A stretch of 34,750 nucleotides of DNA from positions 1 through 34,750 of the forward strand of contig MWFF01000069.1 of NCBI GenBank assembly GCA_002071485.1, read 5' to 3'. The position numbers were made by a program, and so were the translations under genes. Every line of letters begins with the position of its first letter. Within the stretch, counting starts at the first letter, position 1. The notes beneath the pieces are model-generated. The model had not been told where the DNA came from. It searched no databases and saw nothing but the letters and a program-made list of their open reading frames with translations. Source of the DNA: Verrucomicrobia bacterium ADurb.Bin006 (GTDB lineage Bacteria; Verrucomicrobiota; Verrucomicrobiia; Limisphaerales; J093). Positions 7,565 through 15,998 of this stretch are shown one piece after another.

Positions 7565-9898
7565 ATGAACACTCCGCTGGTCCTTCCAATGCTGTTCTTG
7601 CTCGCTGCGGCGGCGATCGCCGGTGAGAGCCAATTCCACAACGGTGGTTTCGAGTCGGGTTTGAGCGGGTGGCGACTCTGGTCGCGGACCCCAGGCGCCC
7701 TGACGTCTGCGCTGGAGAACAAGACCGTCCACTCGGACCAGACGGCGCTGCGTCTCGAACACCACGGCGAACAGGATTGGAGCCTCGAACCCGCCCTCCG
7801 TCTCGAGGTCAAGCCCGGCGACCTGGTCGAACTAGACTGCTGGGTCAAGCTTGCGGGTAGTGGCACGGCAACGTTGTGCGCGTCGACCTGGGACGCCGAA
7901 GGCAAAATCGTGTCCTGGTCCGCCGGCGAGCGCACGGCGTCGGAAGGTCCCAACTGGCAGCACTTGCAGGCCCGCGTAGTGGCTTCCGACAACGTCTGCC
8001 AGATGCAGCCGCGCCTGATCGGGTACGGCCCCGCCACCGTCTGGGTGGATGATTACACCGTCGCCGAGCGCGGCAATCTCCATGCGCTCCGGTCGAGGGA
8101 CCTTCCGGCGACGCTGATCCTCAGCAACGCGGTGCTCGAGGTCCGTTTCAATACAACCGATGCCATCTGCGTGGTGCGAGACCGCCGGACCTCTCGTGCC
8201 TGGACACAGAAAGCGCTGGCGAGCGACTGTATCGTGAAGAGCGCCTCGATCAAGGGCGCCGGGCGGCTGCGCTGCGAGCTGTTCCACGGCGGCCTCGGCC
8301 TGGAAGTGCAGGCCGTGCTGCAACTCGACGCAGACCGCCCGGAACTGGTCGTCGAGTTGTCAGCCCGAGGGCCGATGCCCGCAAGCCTGCGGTTTCCGCA
8401 TCCTTTCCAGGGCGAACCAGGGGATTACCTCGTGATCCCGATGAACGAAGGGATCGCTTATCCCGTCGACGACGCGACGATCCCACCGATCCATCTCATC
8501 GCCTACGGCGGCCACGGCATCTGCATGGCCTTCTTTGGCGTGACCGACGGCGACTGTGGCCAGATGAGCATCATCGAGACTCCCGACGACGCGTCGATCC
8601 GCGTGGAGCGTGTCGATGGCCGGCTGCTGATTGTCCCGGAGTGGGATGCGCAGCGCGGTGAGTTTGGCTACGTACGGAGACTGCGGCATGTGTTCTTCTC
8701 CCGAGGCGGTCACGTGGCAATGGCGAAGCGATACCGCGCCTATGCCCAACAGACAGGCCAGTTCAAAACCCTCGCCGAGAAGCGGCAATCCAATTCGGAC
8801 GTGGACCGGCTGATCGGCGCGGTGAATGTGTGGTGCTGGGACCGCAACGCTGTCTCGCTCGTCCGGGAACTCCAAGCGGCCGGAATCGAGCGCATTCTCT
8901 GGAGTAATCAGCAGTCGCCCGACAACGTCCGCGCCCTTAACGACCTGGGGGTGTTGACCAGCCGGTATGACATCTACCAGGACGTCATGGCACCGACCAA
9001 CTTTGCACGCTTGCAGTGGATTCATCCCGATTGGACCACCAACGCCTGGCCCCAGGACATCCTCCGAGACCGCCGCGGCAACTGGGTGAAGGGCTGGGCC
9101 GTGGAAGCCAAGGATGGCGGAATGATCCCTTGCGGTGTGATCTGCGATCGCCAGGCGCTGCCTTACGCCCGCGAACGAATCCCCGCCGACCTCGTCACCC
9201 ATCCTTATCGGTGCCGGTTCATCGACACCACCACGGCAGCTCCCTGGCACGAGTGCTACGACCCGAACCATCCGATGACCCGCACCGAAAGCCGGCGGTG
9301 GAAGATGGAATTGCTCCGATACGTCTGCGACGAGAATCATCTCGTCACGGGTTGCGAAACGGGTCACGACGCCGCCGTGCCGTTCGTGCACTACCTCGAG
9401 GGCATGCTGAGCCTGGGACCGTATCGCGTGCCCGATGCAGGCCGGCGAATGAGTGAAATCTGGATCGAGGTGCCCGAGGCGGTTGCCAAGTTCCAGCTCG
9501 GCCACGATTACCGGCTGCCGCTGTGGGAGTTGGTCTATCACGACTGTGTCGTGGCGCAGTGGTACTGGGGCGACTACAACAACAAACTGCCGGCCCTTTG
9601 GGACAAGCGCGATTTGTTCAACGTGCTCTACGGCACGCCGCCGATGTTCATGTTCAACCGCCGCCTCTGGGAAGAGAATCGGACGCGGTTTGTCCAAAGC
9701 TACCGCAACACCTGCCCCCACGTCCGGCAAGTGGGGTATCAGGAAATGACCGACCACCGATTCCTGACGCCGGATCGGAACGTCCAACAAACCGTGTTCG
9801 CGAATGGCGTGCGGATCACCGTCAACTTTGGCAGCGCCGACCACCGGTTGGCGAACGGCCGGGTCGTCCCCGCCAGGGGCTTCCTAACAGGCGAGTGA
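7565..9898 (+). CDS. Secreted GH101/GH129-like glycoside hydrolase
   Basis: This 777-residue protein starts with a signal peptide (hydrophobic residues ~5-19, cleavage likely after AIA). Residues ~22-170 form a beta-sandwich module beginning FHNGGFESGLSGW, typical of carbohydrate-binding CBM4/9-like or related domains. The rest resembles the beta-sandwich plus TIM-barrel core of proteins related to the GH101/GH129 alpha-N-acetylgalactosaminidases, with conserved-looking segments WIHPDWTT, FIDTTTAAPWHECY and TGCETGHDAA, whose acidic residues are candidates for catalysis. Known members remove O-linked GalNAc-type glycans from mucin-like glycoproteins, but the substrate here is inferred only from family. 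The ATG at 7565 lacks a clear Shine-Dalgarno sequence. It is monocistronic as far as visible; thrS follows after 304 bases. Confidence 0.6.
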   Translation: MNTPLVLPMLFLLAAAAIAGESQFHNGGFESGLSGWRLWSRTPGALTSALENKTVHSDQTALRLEHHGEQDWSLEPALRLEVKPGDLVELDCWVKLAGSGTATLCASTWDAEGKIVSWSAGERTASEGPNWQHLQARVVASDNVCQMQPRLIGYGPATVWVDDYTVAERGNLHALRSRDLPATLILSNAVLEVRFNTTDAICVVRDRRTSRAWTQKALASDCIVKSASIKGAGRLRCELFHGGLGLEVQAVLQLDADRPELVVELSARGPMPASLRFPHPFQGEPGDYLVIPMNEGIAYPVDDATIPPIHLIAYGGHGICMAFFGVTDGDCGQMSIIETPDDASIRVERVDGRLLIVPEWDAQRGEFGYVRRLRHVFFSRGGHVAMAKRYRAYAQQTGQFKTLAEKRQSNSDVDRLIGAVNVWCWDRNAVSLVRELQAAGIERILWSNQQSPDNVRALNDLGVLTSRYDIYQDVMAPTNFARLQWIHPDWTTNAWPQDILRDRRGNWVKGWAVEAKDGGMIPCGVICDRQALPYARERIPADLVTHPYRCRFIDTTTAAPWHECYDPNHPMTRTESRRWKMELLRYVCDENHLVTGCETGHDAAVPFVHYLEGMLSLGPYRVPDAGRRMSEIWIEVPEAVAKFQLGHDYRLPLWELVYHDCVVAQWYWGDYNNKLPALWDKRDLFNVLYGTPPMFMFNRRLWEENRTRFVQSYRNTCPHVRQVGYQEMTDHRFLTPDRNVQQTVFANGVRITVNFGSADHRLANGRVVPARGFLTGE

Positions 9899-10055
9899 CG
9901 GTCAATTGCGAAGGTCGAACGGGTGAGGGCCGGCGTGAGGGGGCTGTGCCGGGTATCCAGCCGACTCGGCAGTGCAGTTCCTCGGCGCGACCCTCCGCAC
10001 GAAGAATCCGAGGTGCGCCCCGTTGCGACGTTGCGATTCGGCTGTCGGATTCCAT

Positions 10056-10084
10056 TTGCCATCTGGGAGGGCGGCGGATAAGCT
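10056..10084 (+). promoter_or_regulatory. Candidate promoter for thrS
   Basis: TTGCCA (10056-10061) and TAAGCT (10079-10084) are spaced by 17 bases. A transcript from here would carry a leader of about 110 bases containing both hairpins that precede the thrS start codon. The match to consensus is moderate, and no other candidate between the glycosidase stop and thrS looked better. The rest of the 9899-10202 spacer shows nothing recognisable. Confidence 0.35.
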
Positions 10085-10135
10085 TGCGTTCGTACTGATG
10101 AGTTTGAATTCTGGAACGAGCACGACGACTTTTTA

Positions 10136-10160
10136 GCGTTCACGGGTCATCCGTGAACGC
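10136..10160 (+). promoter_or_regulatory. Perfect 10-bp leader hairpin upstream of thrS
   Basis: GCGTTCACGG (10136-10145) and CCGTGAACGC (10151-10160) pair perfectly around the loop GTCAT. It abuts the terminator-like hairpin at 10161 with no gap. Its 5' GCGTT can alternatively pair with the AACGC that begins the terminator stem, so the two hairpins could form part of a switch. Confidence 0.7.
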
Positions 10161-10202
10161 AACGCCTCGCACTGGATAATGGTTCGAGGCGTTTTGTTTT
10201 TT
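10161..10202 (+). terminator. Terminator-like hairpin ending at the thrS start codon
   Basis: AACGCCTCG (10161-10169) and CGAGGCGTT (10185-10193) form a nine-pair stem with a 15-base loop, followed by TTGTTTTTT up to 10202. This is a textbook intrinsic terminator, yet its U tract touches the ATG of thrS at 10203, leaving no space for a promoter or ribosome binding site between them. Either it is an attenuator controlling thrS, or it ends the upstream transcript and thrS starts further inside. Confidence 0.75.
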
Positions 10203-12128
10203 ATGTCCAACGAAAACCAACCTCCCGCTGACCGAAAGACTCTCGAACAACGGCATGCGATGACCGACCTCGAGCGGCTTCGTCACTCGTGCGCCCACGT
10301 CATGGCCAACGCCATCGTCAAGCTCTGGCCGGACGCGCAATTCGCGGCCGGCCCGCCCGTCGAGCAGGGATTCTATTACGATGTCGAGCTCGCCCATCGC
10401 ATCACGCCGGACGATTTCCCCGCGATCGAGGCGGAGATGAAGGCCATCATCAAGGCGAATCAACCCTTCGAGCGTGTGGTTGTGACGCGCGAGCAGGCCC
10501 TGGACGACGCCCGGCGCGGACGGCTGGCCGCCCTGGGCGATCGCCCCGTCCCGAGCAAGTTCAAGATCGGCAACCTCGAAGACATCCCCGAGGGCGAAGC
10601 GATCTCGTACTATAAGAACGGCGATTTCATTGATCTTTGTGCAGGGCCGCACGTGAGGCGCACCGGCAACATCGGGGCGTTCAAGCTCAACAGCGTGGCC
10701 AGCGCTTATTACAAGGGCGACGAGAACAATCCGCAGCTCCAGCGGGTTTACGGCATTGCGTTCAAGAACAAGAGCCAGCTCGACGAGTGGCTCGAGATGC
10801 AGGAGGAGGCCAAGAAACGCGACCATCGGAAGATCGGCGCCGAGATGGGTCTCTACGTGATAGATCCGGATTACACGGGGCCCGGCATGCCGCTCTGGCT
10901 GCCGAACGGCACCGTGCTCGTCGAGGAACTCGAAAAGCTCGCCAAAGAGACCGAATTCGCCGCGGGTTATCGACGCGTCCGCACTCCGCACCTCGCCAGG
11001 GAGAAGATGTACCGGACGTCCGGGCATTTGCCTTACTACGCCGAGAGCATGTTCCCGCCGATGGAACTGGCGGAACAAGGGGGGGGCCACGGGTCTTCGA
11101 GTGGGCCTTCCGACGCCTTGTCGGAACCGGTCTCCGGGGCCGATGATTCGAGACCGAACCAGCCGCACGCCGACCGCTACTACCTGAAGGCAATGAACTG
11201 TCCGCATCACCACCGCATTTTTGCGGCGGCGCCGCGCAGCTACCGCGACTTGCCGTTGCGCCTGGCCGAGTACGGCTGCTGCTACCGCTATGAGCAGTCG
11301 GGCGAACTCTTCGGCCTGATGCGCGTCCGTTCGCTGAACATGAACGACGCGCACATTTACTGCACCGAGGATCAGTTCGCCCAGGAGTTCAACGCCGTGA
11401 ACGACATGTACCTGAAGTATTTCAGAATCTTCGGCATCGAGAAATACGTCATGCGCTTCAGCACCCACGGCAAGGAAGGGCTCGGCAAGAAGTACGTCAA
11501 CGAACCGGCGCTTTGGGTGAAGACCGAGGAGATGGTTCGCCAGGTCCTGATCGACTCGAAGATCAACTACATCGAGGTGCCCAACGAAGCGGCGTTCTAT
11601 GGACCGAAGATCGACGTCCAGGTCTGGAGCGTCATCGGGCGCGAGTTCACGCTGGCGACCAACCAGGTCGATTTCGCCGTGCCGGCCAAGTTCGGCCTGA
11701 CCTATCGCGACCGGGACAACACGGACAAAACCCCGCTCTGCATCCATCGCGCGCCGCTCGGGACGCATGAGCGGTTCATCGGATTCCTGATCGAGCATTA
11801 CGCGGGCAATTTCCCCCTCTGGCTCGCTCCGGAGCAGGCGCGGGTTCTGCCGGTGACCGAGGCGCAAATCGACTACGCCAGGGGGATTGTGGACGAACTG
11901 CGCGCGCAGCAGGTTCGCGCGGAGTTCGAGTTCAGCAACGACAAGCTGATGGGCCGCATCCAGCGCGCCGAGGCGGCGCGCGTCCACCACATCCTGGTGG
12001 TCGGCGGACGCGAGCGCGAGGCGAACGCCGTCGCGGTGCGCATCCACGGGAAAGGCCAACAGGGCGTCAGGCCGCGCTCGGAGGTGATCGCCGAGATGCT
12101 CGAGTCCATCCGCGAGCGGCGATCCTAA
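10203..12128 (+). CDS. thrS: Threonyl-tRNA synthetase without TGS domain
   Basis: This 641-residue class II synthetase charges tRNA-Thr. The N-terminal TGS domain of E. coli-type enzymes is absent: after a ~22-residue polar leader the protein enters the editing domain directly, with its HxxxH (His28, His32) and the DLCAGPH motif. The catalytic core has zinc ligands in MNCPHH (Cys333), NDAHIY (His384) and CIHRAPLG (His515), followed by the anticodon-binding domain. Between MFPPMEL and YYLKAMNC there is a ~30-residue low-complexity insertion encoded by a palindromic DNA segment. The ATG at 10203 has only a T-rich tract before it; Met20 (ATG 10260) is an alternative start. The gene ends 66 bases from a convergent gene. 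Confidence 0.95.
   Translation: MSNENQPPADRKTLEQRHAMTDLERLRHSCAHVMANAIVKLWPDAQFAAGPPVEQGFYYDVELAHRITPDDFPAIEAEMKAIIKANQPFERVVVTREQALDDARRGRLAALGDRPVPSKFKIGNLEDIPEGEAISYYKNGDFIDLCAGPHVRRTGNIGAFKLNSVASAYYKGDENNPQLQRVYGIAFKNKSQLDEWLEMQEEAKKRDHRKIGAEMGLYVIDPDYTGPGMPLWLPNGTVLVEELEKLAKETEFAAGYRRVRTPHLAREKMYRTSGHLPYYAESMFPPMELAEQGGGHGSSSGPSDALSEPVSGADDSRPNQPHADRYYLKAMNCPHHHRIFAAAPRSYRDLPLRLAEYGCCYRYEQSGELFGLMRVRSLNMNDAHIYCTEDQFAQEFNAVNDMYLKYFRIFGIEKYVMRFSTHGKEGLGKKYVNEPALWVKTEEMVRQVLIDSKINYIEVPNEAAFYGPKIDVQVWSVIGREFTLATNQVDFAVPAKFGLTYRDRDNTDKTPLCIHRAPLGTHERFIGFLIEHYAGNFPLWLAPEQARVLPVTEAQIDYARGIVDELRAQQVRAEFEFSNDKLMGRIQRAEAARVHHILVVGGREREANAVAVRIHGKGQQGVRPRSEVIAEMLESIRERRS
11092..11155 (+). repeat. 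In-frame palindromic insertion within thrS
   Basis: Outer arms GGTCTTCGA (11092-11100) and TCGAGACC (11148-11155) are imperfectly complementary. Inside lies a perfect seven-pair hairpin TTCCGAC/GTCGGAA (11108-11114, 11120-11126) with loop GCCTT. It encodes Gly/Ser/Pro-rich residues (about 297-318) located where other ThrS proteins have a short loop. The frame is kept. It resembles the concept of protein-coding palindromic elements such as the RPE repeats of Rickettsia, but no second copy is visible in the window. Confidence 0.55.
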
Positions 12129-12194
12129 CACGCATCGCGGTCCTCTTTCGAAGACTGACCGCCCTGTGCGCTCGCGGGGTGGGAAATATGCGGG

Positions 12195-13688
12195 CTACTG
12201 CAATTTCATCGGCAGTTGCTGCAAGGCGCGGTCGAAGCGGGAGAGCATCGAGCCCATGGCCGAGGCGGATGTCTCGGAGGCGGAAGCGATCTCGCCGATC
12301 GTGTTCAGGCGGTTGAGCACCGCGCAGTACTGGTTGTTGGCCATCACGCCCAGCAACTCGCCCGTCTTGCTCAGCACGAGGTCGCCGCGCGAGGGATTGA
12401 ACTTGCTCGAGAAGATCCGGAACGAACTGCGATCCATGCGGACATAGAGCGGGGCCGAAAGGTCGATCTGGAACTTGGACTCCCCGTAATAGCCCTCCGT
12501 AGCGCCGACGAGAACCGCTTCGGTGAACTTGAGCGGATCGGCCGCCATTTGATAGATTCGGACGCCGAACTGACGCGCCTCCGCCTCGCTCAGAGGGACG
12601 ATGAGAATGCGCGGATCGATGGACAGGAACATCACCTTGGCCACGGGGCGCGCCACGGTGCCGCGTTCGAGACTCACTTGAAACGAGTCGAATCCGAATC
12701 CCGGCGTCGAGAACGTGAGGGGGGTATCCGACACATGACAGAGGGCCGAGTATTGGTTGGCGTGGGAAACCAGGATTGTCTGGACCGTCTTTTCGTTTTG
12801 GACGGGGATGCCGAAAAGGCCCTTGCGCTGGGCGGCGAACCGGAGCGTGACCCGATTGGTGGCCAGCTCGGCGAAGATGGCGTTGGCAGCGAGTTCGCGG
12901 TTCTCTCGAATCTCTTGCGTGAGGGCGGTCGATTTCTCCGCCAGAGCATCCACGCCCTGGACCAGCGCGGTGGATTTCTCGGCGAGGGCATCCACGCCCT
13001 GGGCGAGTTGGATGGCGTGCTGCTGGAGGGTGCTCTTCTCGGCGCGCACGATCTGGACCTCGTTGCTGAGGTGGCTGACCTGCTGGGTGACCAGGCGTTT
13101 CTCGGTCTCGACCACCTGCAACTGCGCTGACAACTGGGCTTTCTCCATGAGGGTGGATTCGCGCTGGCGATCCAGTTCATCGACGCGCTGGCGGGTCTTG
13201 GCCAATTCCTCCTCCTTGCGGGCCAGTTGGGTCTGGAGCAGCTTCAACTGCTCCTGGGTCAGCAGGCTCTCGGTGCTGGCCGTCTGCAACTGGTCGCGCA
13301 GGAAGACCACATTGGTCTGGGCCAGGATCATCTGCTCGATCAGGTTGGTGCGCTGCTCGGCGAGTCGCACGCCAAGCTGTTCTTTCTCGCGCAGGGACTG
13401 CTGCAGAGCCCGCAACTGCTGCTCGCGCGCCGCCACCGTCTGCTCCCGCAGATCGAGGTTCTGGCGCGTCGCCGACAATTCGGACGCAAGGGCGTCGCGC
13501 CGTTTCTGCTCCTCGCTGAGCGCGAGTTTGAGGACCTCGACGACGTCCTTCTCCCCTGCGCTGGTGCCCTGGAGGGAGATGGTCGGGTTGGTCTGCGGCC
13601 GCTGGACATCGGGCGCATCGAACTTGGCGAGGACCAGGAGGCTGAGAATCCAGAAGTCCGTGATGATGATGAGGATTGAGCGGCTCAT
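12195..13688 (-). CDS. Membrane-anchored coiled-coil protein with trypsin-fold-like C-terminus
   Basis: This 497-residue protein has one N-terminal membrane segment (residues ~3-22), then a long Gln/Glu/Leu-rich coiled coil (~55-265) that contains an adjacent duplicated 14-residue block (QGVDALAEKSTAL twice). A beta-rich domain (~275-458) ends with GDLVLSKTGELLGVM, which recalls the region around the catalytic serine of trypsin-like proteases (GDSGGP followed by G-LLGV), but the GDSGG core is missing, so it is probably not an active protease. Its ATG overlaps the stop of the upstream gene in an ATGA, showing translational coupling. The arrangement, a polytopic MotA/TolQ-like protein followed by a single-span protein with a large soluble part, parallels MotAB, TolQR and ExbBD. 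The biological role is unknown. Confidence 0.85.
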   Translation of the reverse strand: MSRSILIIITDFWILSLLVLAKFDAPDVQRPQTNPTISLQGTSAGEKDVVEVLKLALSEEQKRRDALASELSATRQNLDLREQTVAAREQQLRALQQSLREKEQLGVRLAEQRTNLIEQMILAQTNVVFLRDQLQTASTESLLTQEQLKLLQTQLARKEEELAKTRQRVDELDRQRESTLMEKAQLSAQLQVVETEKRLVTQQVSHLSNEVQIVRAEKSTLQQHAIQLAQGVDALAEKSTALVQGVDALAEKSTALTQEIRENRELAANAIFAELATNRVTLRFAAQRKGLFGIPVQNEKTVQTILVSHANQYSALCHVSDTPLTFSTPGFGFDSFQVSLERGTVARPVAKVMFLSIDPRILIVPLSEAEARQFGVRIYQMAADPLKFTEAVLVGATEGYYGESKFQIDLSAPLYVRMDRSSFRIFSSKFNPSRGDLVLSKTGELLGVMANNQYCAVLNRLNTIGEIASASETSASAMGSMLSRFDRALQQLPMKLQ

Positions 13689-15349
13689 ACCATTTCCTGC
13701 TCCCGTTCGAGCAGCAGCCGCCGCCGCACGGGACGCACATGACAGATTTTCAGGATCGCCACGAAGATGATGCCGAAGAGCGTCGAGGAGTAGGCGGCAG
13801 CCAGGCTCGGTTTGATGATGCCCAGGGCGAGGCAGCCCAGGGACAAGACGGACCCAGCCAACCCAATGTAGAGGCCGGCGTCGAACATCATGTCCTCGTT
13901 CTCGAGGTACTTGAGTTTCAGCGCCGCGGTGATCGGCTGGCGGCGAATCTCCGCCAGCTTGATGAGGTTCAGCACATACATGATGAGCTGCAGGACAAAG
14001 AAGGACACCAAGGCCACGAGACTGATTTGGTCCATATACGGTTTGATTGGAGTTACCATTGCGGCCAGCGCGGCGCTCCGGAACACCGGGATCTGCACGC
14101 GAAGCGGATACTCCGCCCCCTGAATGTTCCGGGCGAGAAACGGCTCGCTCAGCACAATCATCGCCAGCACAAATGTCAGCGCAAACAGCCAGAGCCGCCC
14201 GGCAGCCAGGCTGGCCAAGGCCGGCACGGGCGGCACCTCGTAAGTTCCCGACGAGTGCCGATAGCCCCAAGCCAACAACCAGCCTGCAAGCAGCAGCAGC
14301 AAATACTTCGATCCCAAGGAAACCGTCGGCCAGTCATGCGCCCAACGCGTGAGGGTCGGCGCAATCTGCGCGAGCGGAGACAGGCTCTCGAACCAGGACC
14401 GCACCCGCGGATAGTGAATCCGCTGCTCGCGCCGCAGCAATTCCTCGACCCCGCCCTTGCCCCGCCCGAGAGCATATTCGAGGTCGACAAAACCGGGCGG
14501 GCCCCAACGCCGCACATAGCGCACGACCTTCGCCGGCTGTCCCGACATCACCACGCCAACGAACAAAGTGGGCGTCTGGCCCGGGGCGTTTTGGCAGAGG
14601 CTTGCCAGTTCATGGAGTGTGGCCAGATCGGTTACCTCGCTCAACAGACTCGTCAACTGCACCCAATCGAAGCGCGCCACCAAAGCCAGCGTATCGAGCA
14701 GCACTTCCTCGAGAGGGCGAACCGCGCCGCTGTTGATCGATTGATCGACCATCGCGGCCAGCGCGTCCCGGACCTGGCCGGTCAGGTAATCGCCCTGGTA
14801 GAGCAGACCGAGCACCCCGACCACCAACTCGGTGGCCTGGCCGCCCGGGACCGAAGCCGGCGGCAGCAGGGTGAGGTTGGTGACGGTCAGGATTTCCAGA
14901 ATCCCTTGAACCGCGGGACGACGCGACCGGCGCAACGCATCGAGGAGCGTTTCCCGCCGCACGGGATTGACGAGCAACTCGACCACCGTCTGCGGCGGGT
15001 TATCCAAATCGCCCTTGTTGCCCAGGATATGGCTCAACACCGCATCCACCCCACCCCACTGGACGCCGTTGAGGTGATCTCTCCCTCCGCCCTGCAACGC
15101 CTCCTCAAGCCGTTCATATCCAGGGACGGACTGCCGCCGCGCAAGCGCCAGACAAAGCTCCGCCGGCCCCGTCTTCTCGAGGGACAGGAACTTCAGGCCG
15201 GCATCCACCGAAGTCGGCGTGCCGCGTCCGGCCAAGTCGATCACCCGCGCATCGACCGCGCGGACGTGGGAGGGGATCAACAACGCGTCACCCACCAGCA
15301 GCAGCACTGCCAGGGCGATCAGCGTCAGCATGACCACGCGTGATTTCAT
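13685..15349 (-). CDS. MotA/TolQ/ExbB-like polytopic membrane protein
   Basis: This 554-residue protein begins at the ATG at 15349, chosen because a hydrophobic segment follows directly (MLTLIALAVLLLVG). An N-terminal span is followed by ~290 extracytoplasmic residues rich in leucine helices. About five more spans lie in the last third. The final two spans contain AGLYIGLAGSVLSL and AAYSSTLFGIIF, which match the glycine-rich GLxGTV and ALxTTxxG helices of the MotA/TolQ/ExbB proton-channel superfamily. The large extra N-terminal domain is not typical of that family. It overlaps the coiled-coil gene by four bases and lies divergent to the small gene at 15545 across 195 bases. A proton-driven force-transmitting complex is the inferred function; the partner structure is unknown. 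Confidence 0.8.
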   Translation of the reverse strand: MKSRVVMLTLIALAVLLLVGDALLIPSHVRAVDARVIDLAGRGTPTSVDAGLKFLSLEKTGPAELCLALARRQSVPGYERLEEALQGGGRDHLNGVQWGGVDAVLSHILGNKGDLDNPPQTVVELLVNPVRRETLLDALRRSRRPAVQGILEILTVTNLTLLPPASVPGGQATELVVGVLGLLYQGDYLTGQVRDALAAMVDQSINSGAVRPLEEVLLDTLALVARFDWVQLTSLLSEVTDLATLHELASLCQNAPGQTPTLFVGVVMSGQPAKVVRYVRRWGPPGFVDLEYALGRGKGGVEELLRREQRIHYPRVRSWFESLSPLAQIAPTLTRWAHDWPTVSLGSKYLLLLLAGWLLAWGYRHSSGTYEVPPVPALASLAAGRLWLFALTFVLAMIVLSEPFLARNIQGAEYPLRVQIPVFRSAALAAMVTPIKPYMDQISLVALVSFFVLQLIMYVLNLIKLAEIRRQPITAALKLKYLENEDMMFDAGLYIGLAGSVLSLGCLALGIIKPSLAAAYSSTLFGIIFVAILKICHVRPVRRRLLLEREQEMV

Positions 15350-15544
15350 CCAAAACAAACTTCTCGCCACGCATCGGCCAGGTTTCGAGCGATGGTTCTT
15401 AGCATTCAGACGCAGCGACCCTCTGTGTATTCGTGAGTTTGGCCTCTTTTCCAAGCACAAACTTACGCTTTGCGCCGGATGCCGCGATCCGCCATGGTCC
15501 GATCCCGACGTCCATGCATCGATCGCCATAGGCCCAGCGCAGCC

Positions 15545-15979
15545 ATGAACCCCTCAAACCTCCATCGGATCACAAACGACTTTCAGCTCGTCCGCCTGGT
15601 CAGTTCGCGCAAATCGAGCGTCGCCTCGGCCATCGTCCCGCGCGATTCGGGCGGCCCTTTCATGGTGGCCCAAGAGGGTTACGATCCCCAGGACGTCAAA
15701 ATGACGCCTGACACGTGTGTCCTTGGACGGTCAGGGCACTGGCTTTCCACCGCGCACTTCTTCCGGATGCCGGCGGCGGACCGCCGCCGCGAGTATGTGT
15801 TCGGCACCGCAGCGGAGGTCGCAACATTGCTCCGGGAGCTTCCCTCGCAACCAGTGATTCTCCTCCCTGACGATCTGCCCGAGGCAGCGCCCTCTTCTGA
15901 AACCGACGACATGACGACGGCCCTCGACGCCGCCCGCCAAAGCGCCTCCGGGCCCGATCCAGGACAGACGACAGCGTGA
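15545..15979 (+). CDS. Small soluble protein of unknown function
   Basis: This 144-residue protein starts at ATG 15545. No signal peptide or membrane span is visible. The centre (residues ~45-100) is the most structured part, with segments LGRSGHWLSTAHFF and REYVFGTAAEVATLL; the last 40 residues are acidic and low complexity. I do not recognise the family. It is divergent from the MotA/ExbB-like operon and convergent with the hypD-like gene, whose stop lies 19 bases away, so it is probably transcribed alone. The spacing and composition look like a real gene rather than a shadow frame. Confidence 0.65.
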   Translation: MNPSNLHRITNDFQLVRLVSSRKSSVASAIVPRDSGGPFMVAQEGYDPQDVKMTPDTCVLGRSGHWLSTAHFFRMPAADRRREYVFGTAAEVATLLRELPSQPVILLPDDLPEAAPSSETDDMTTALDAARQSASGPDPGQTTA

Positions 15980-15998
15980 GGCCAGATTCCGGTCAAGG

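Noticed and set aside
10100..10202. T-box riboswitch before thrS
   Set aside because: The conserved T-box sequence (TGGNACCGCG type) is absent; only hairpins and a terminator are present.
15641..15664. DSGGP sequence in the small protein at 15545, reminiscent of a serine protease active site
   Set aside because: The preceding residue is Arg, the protein is too short for the fold, and no His or Asp context is visible.
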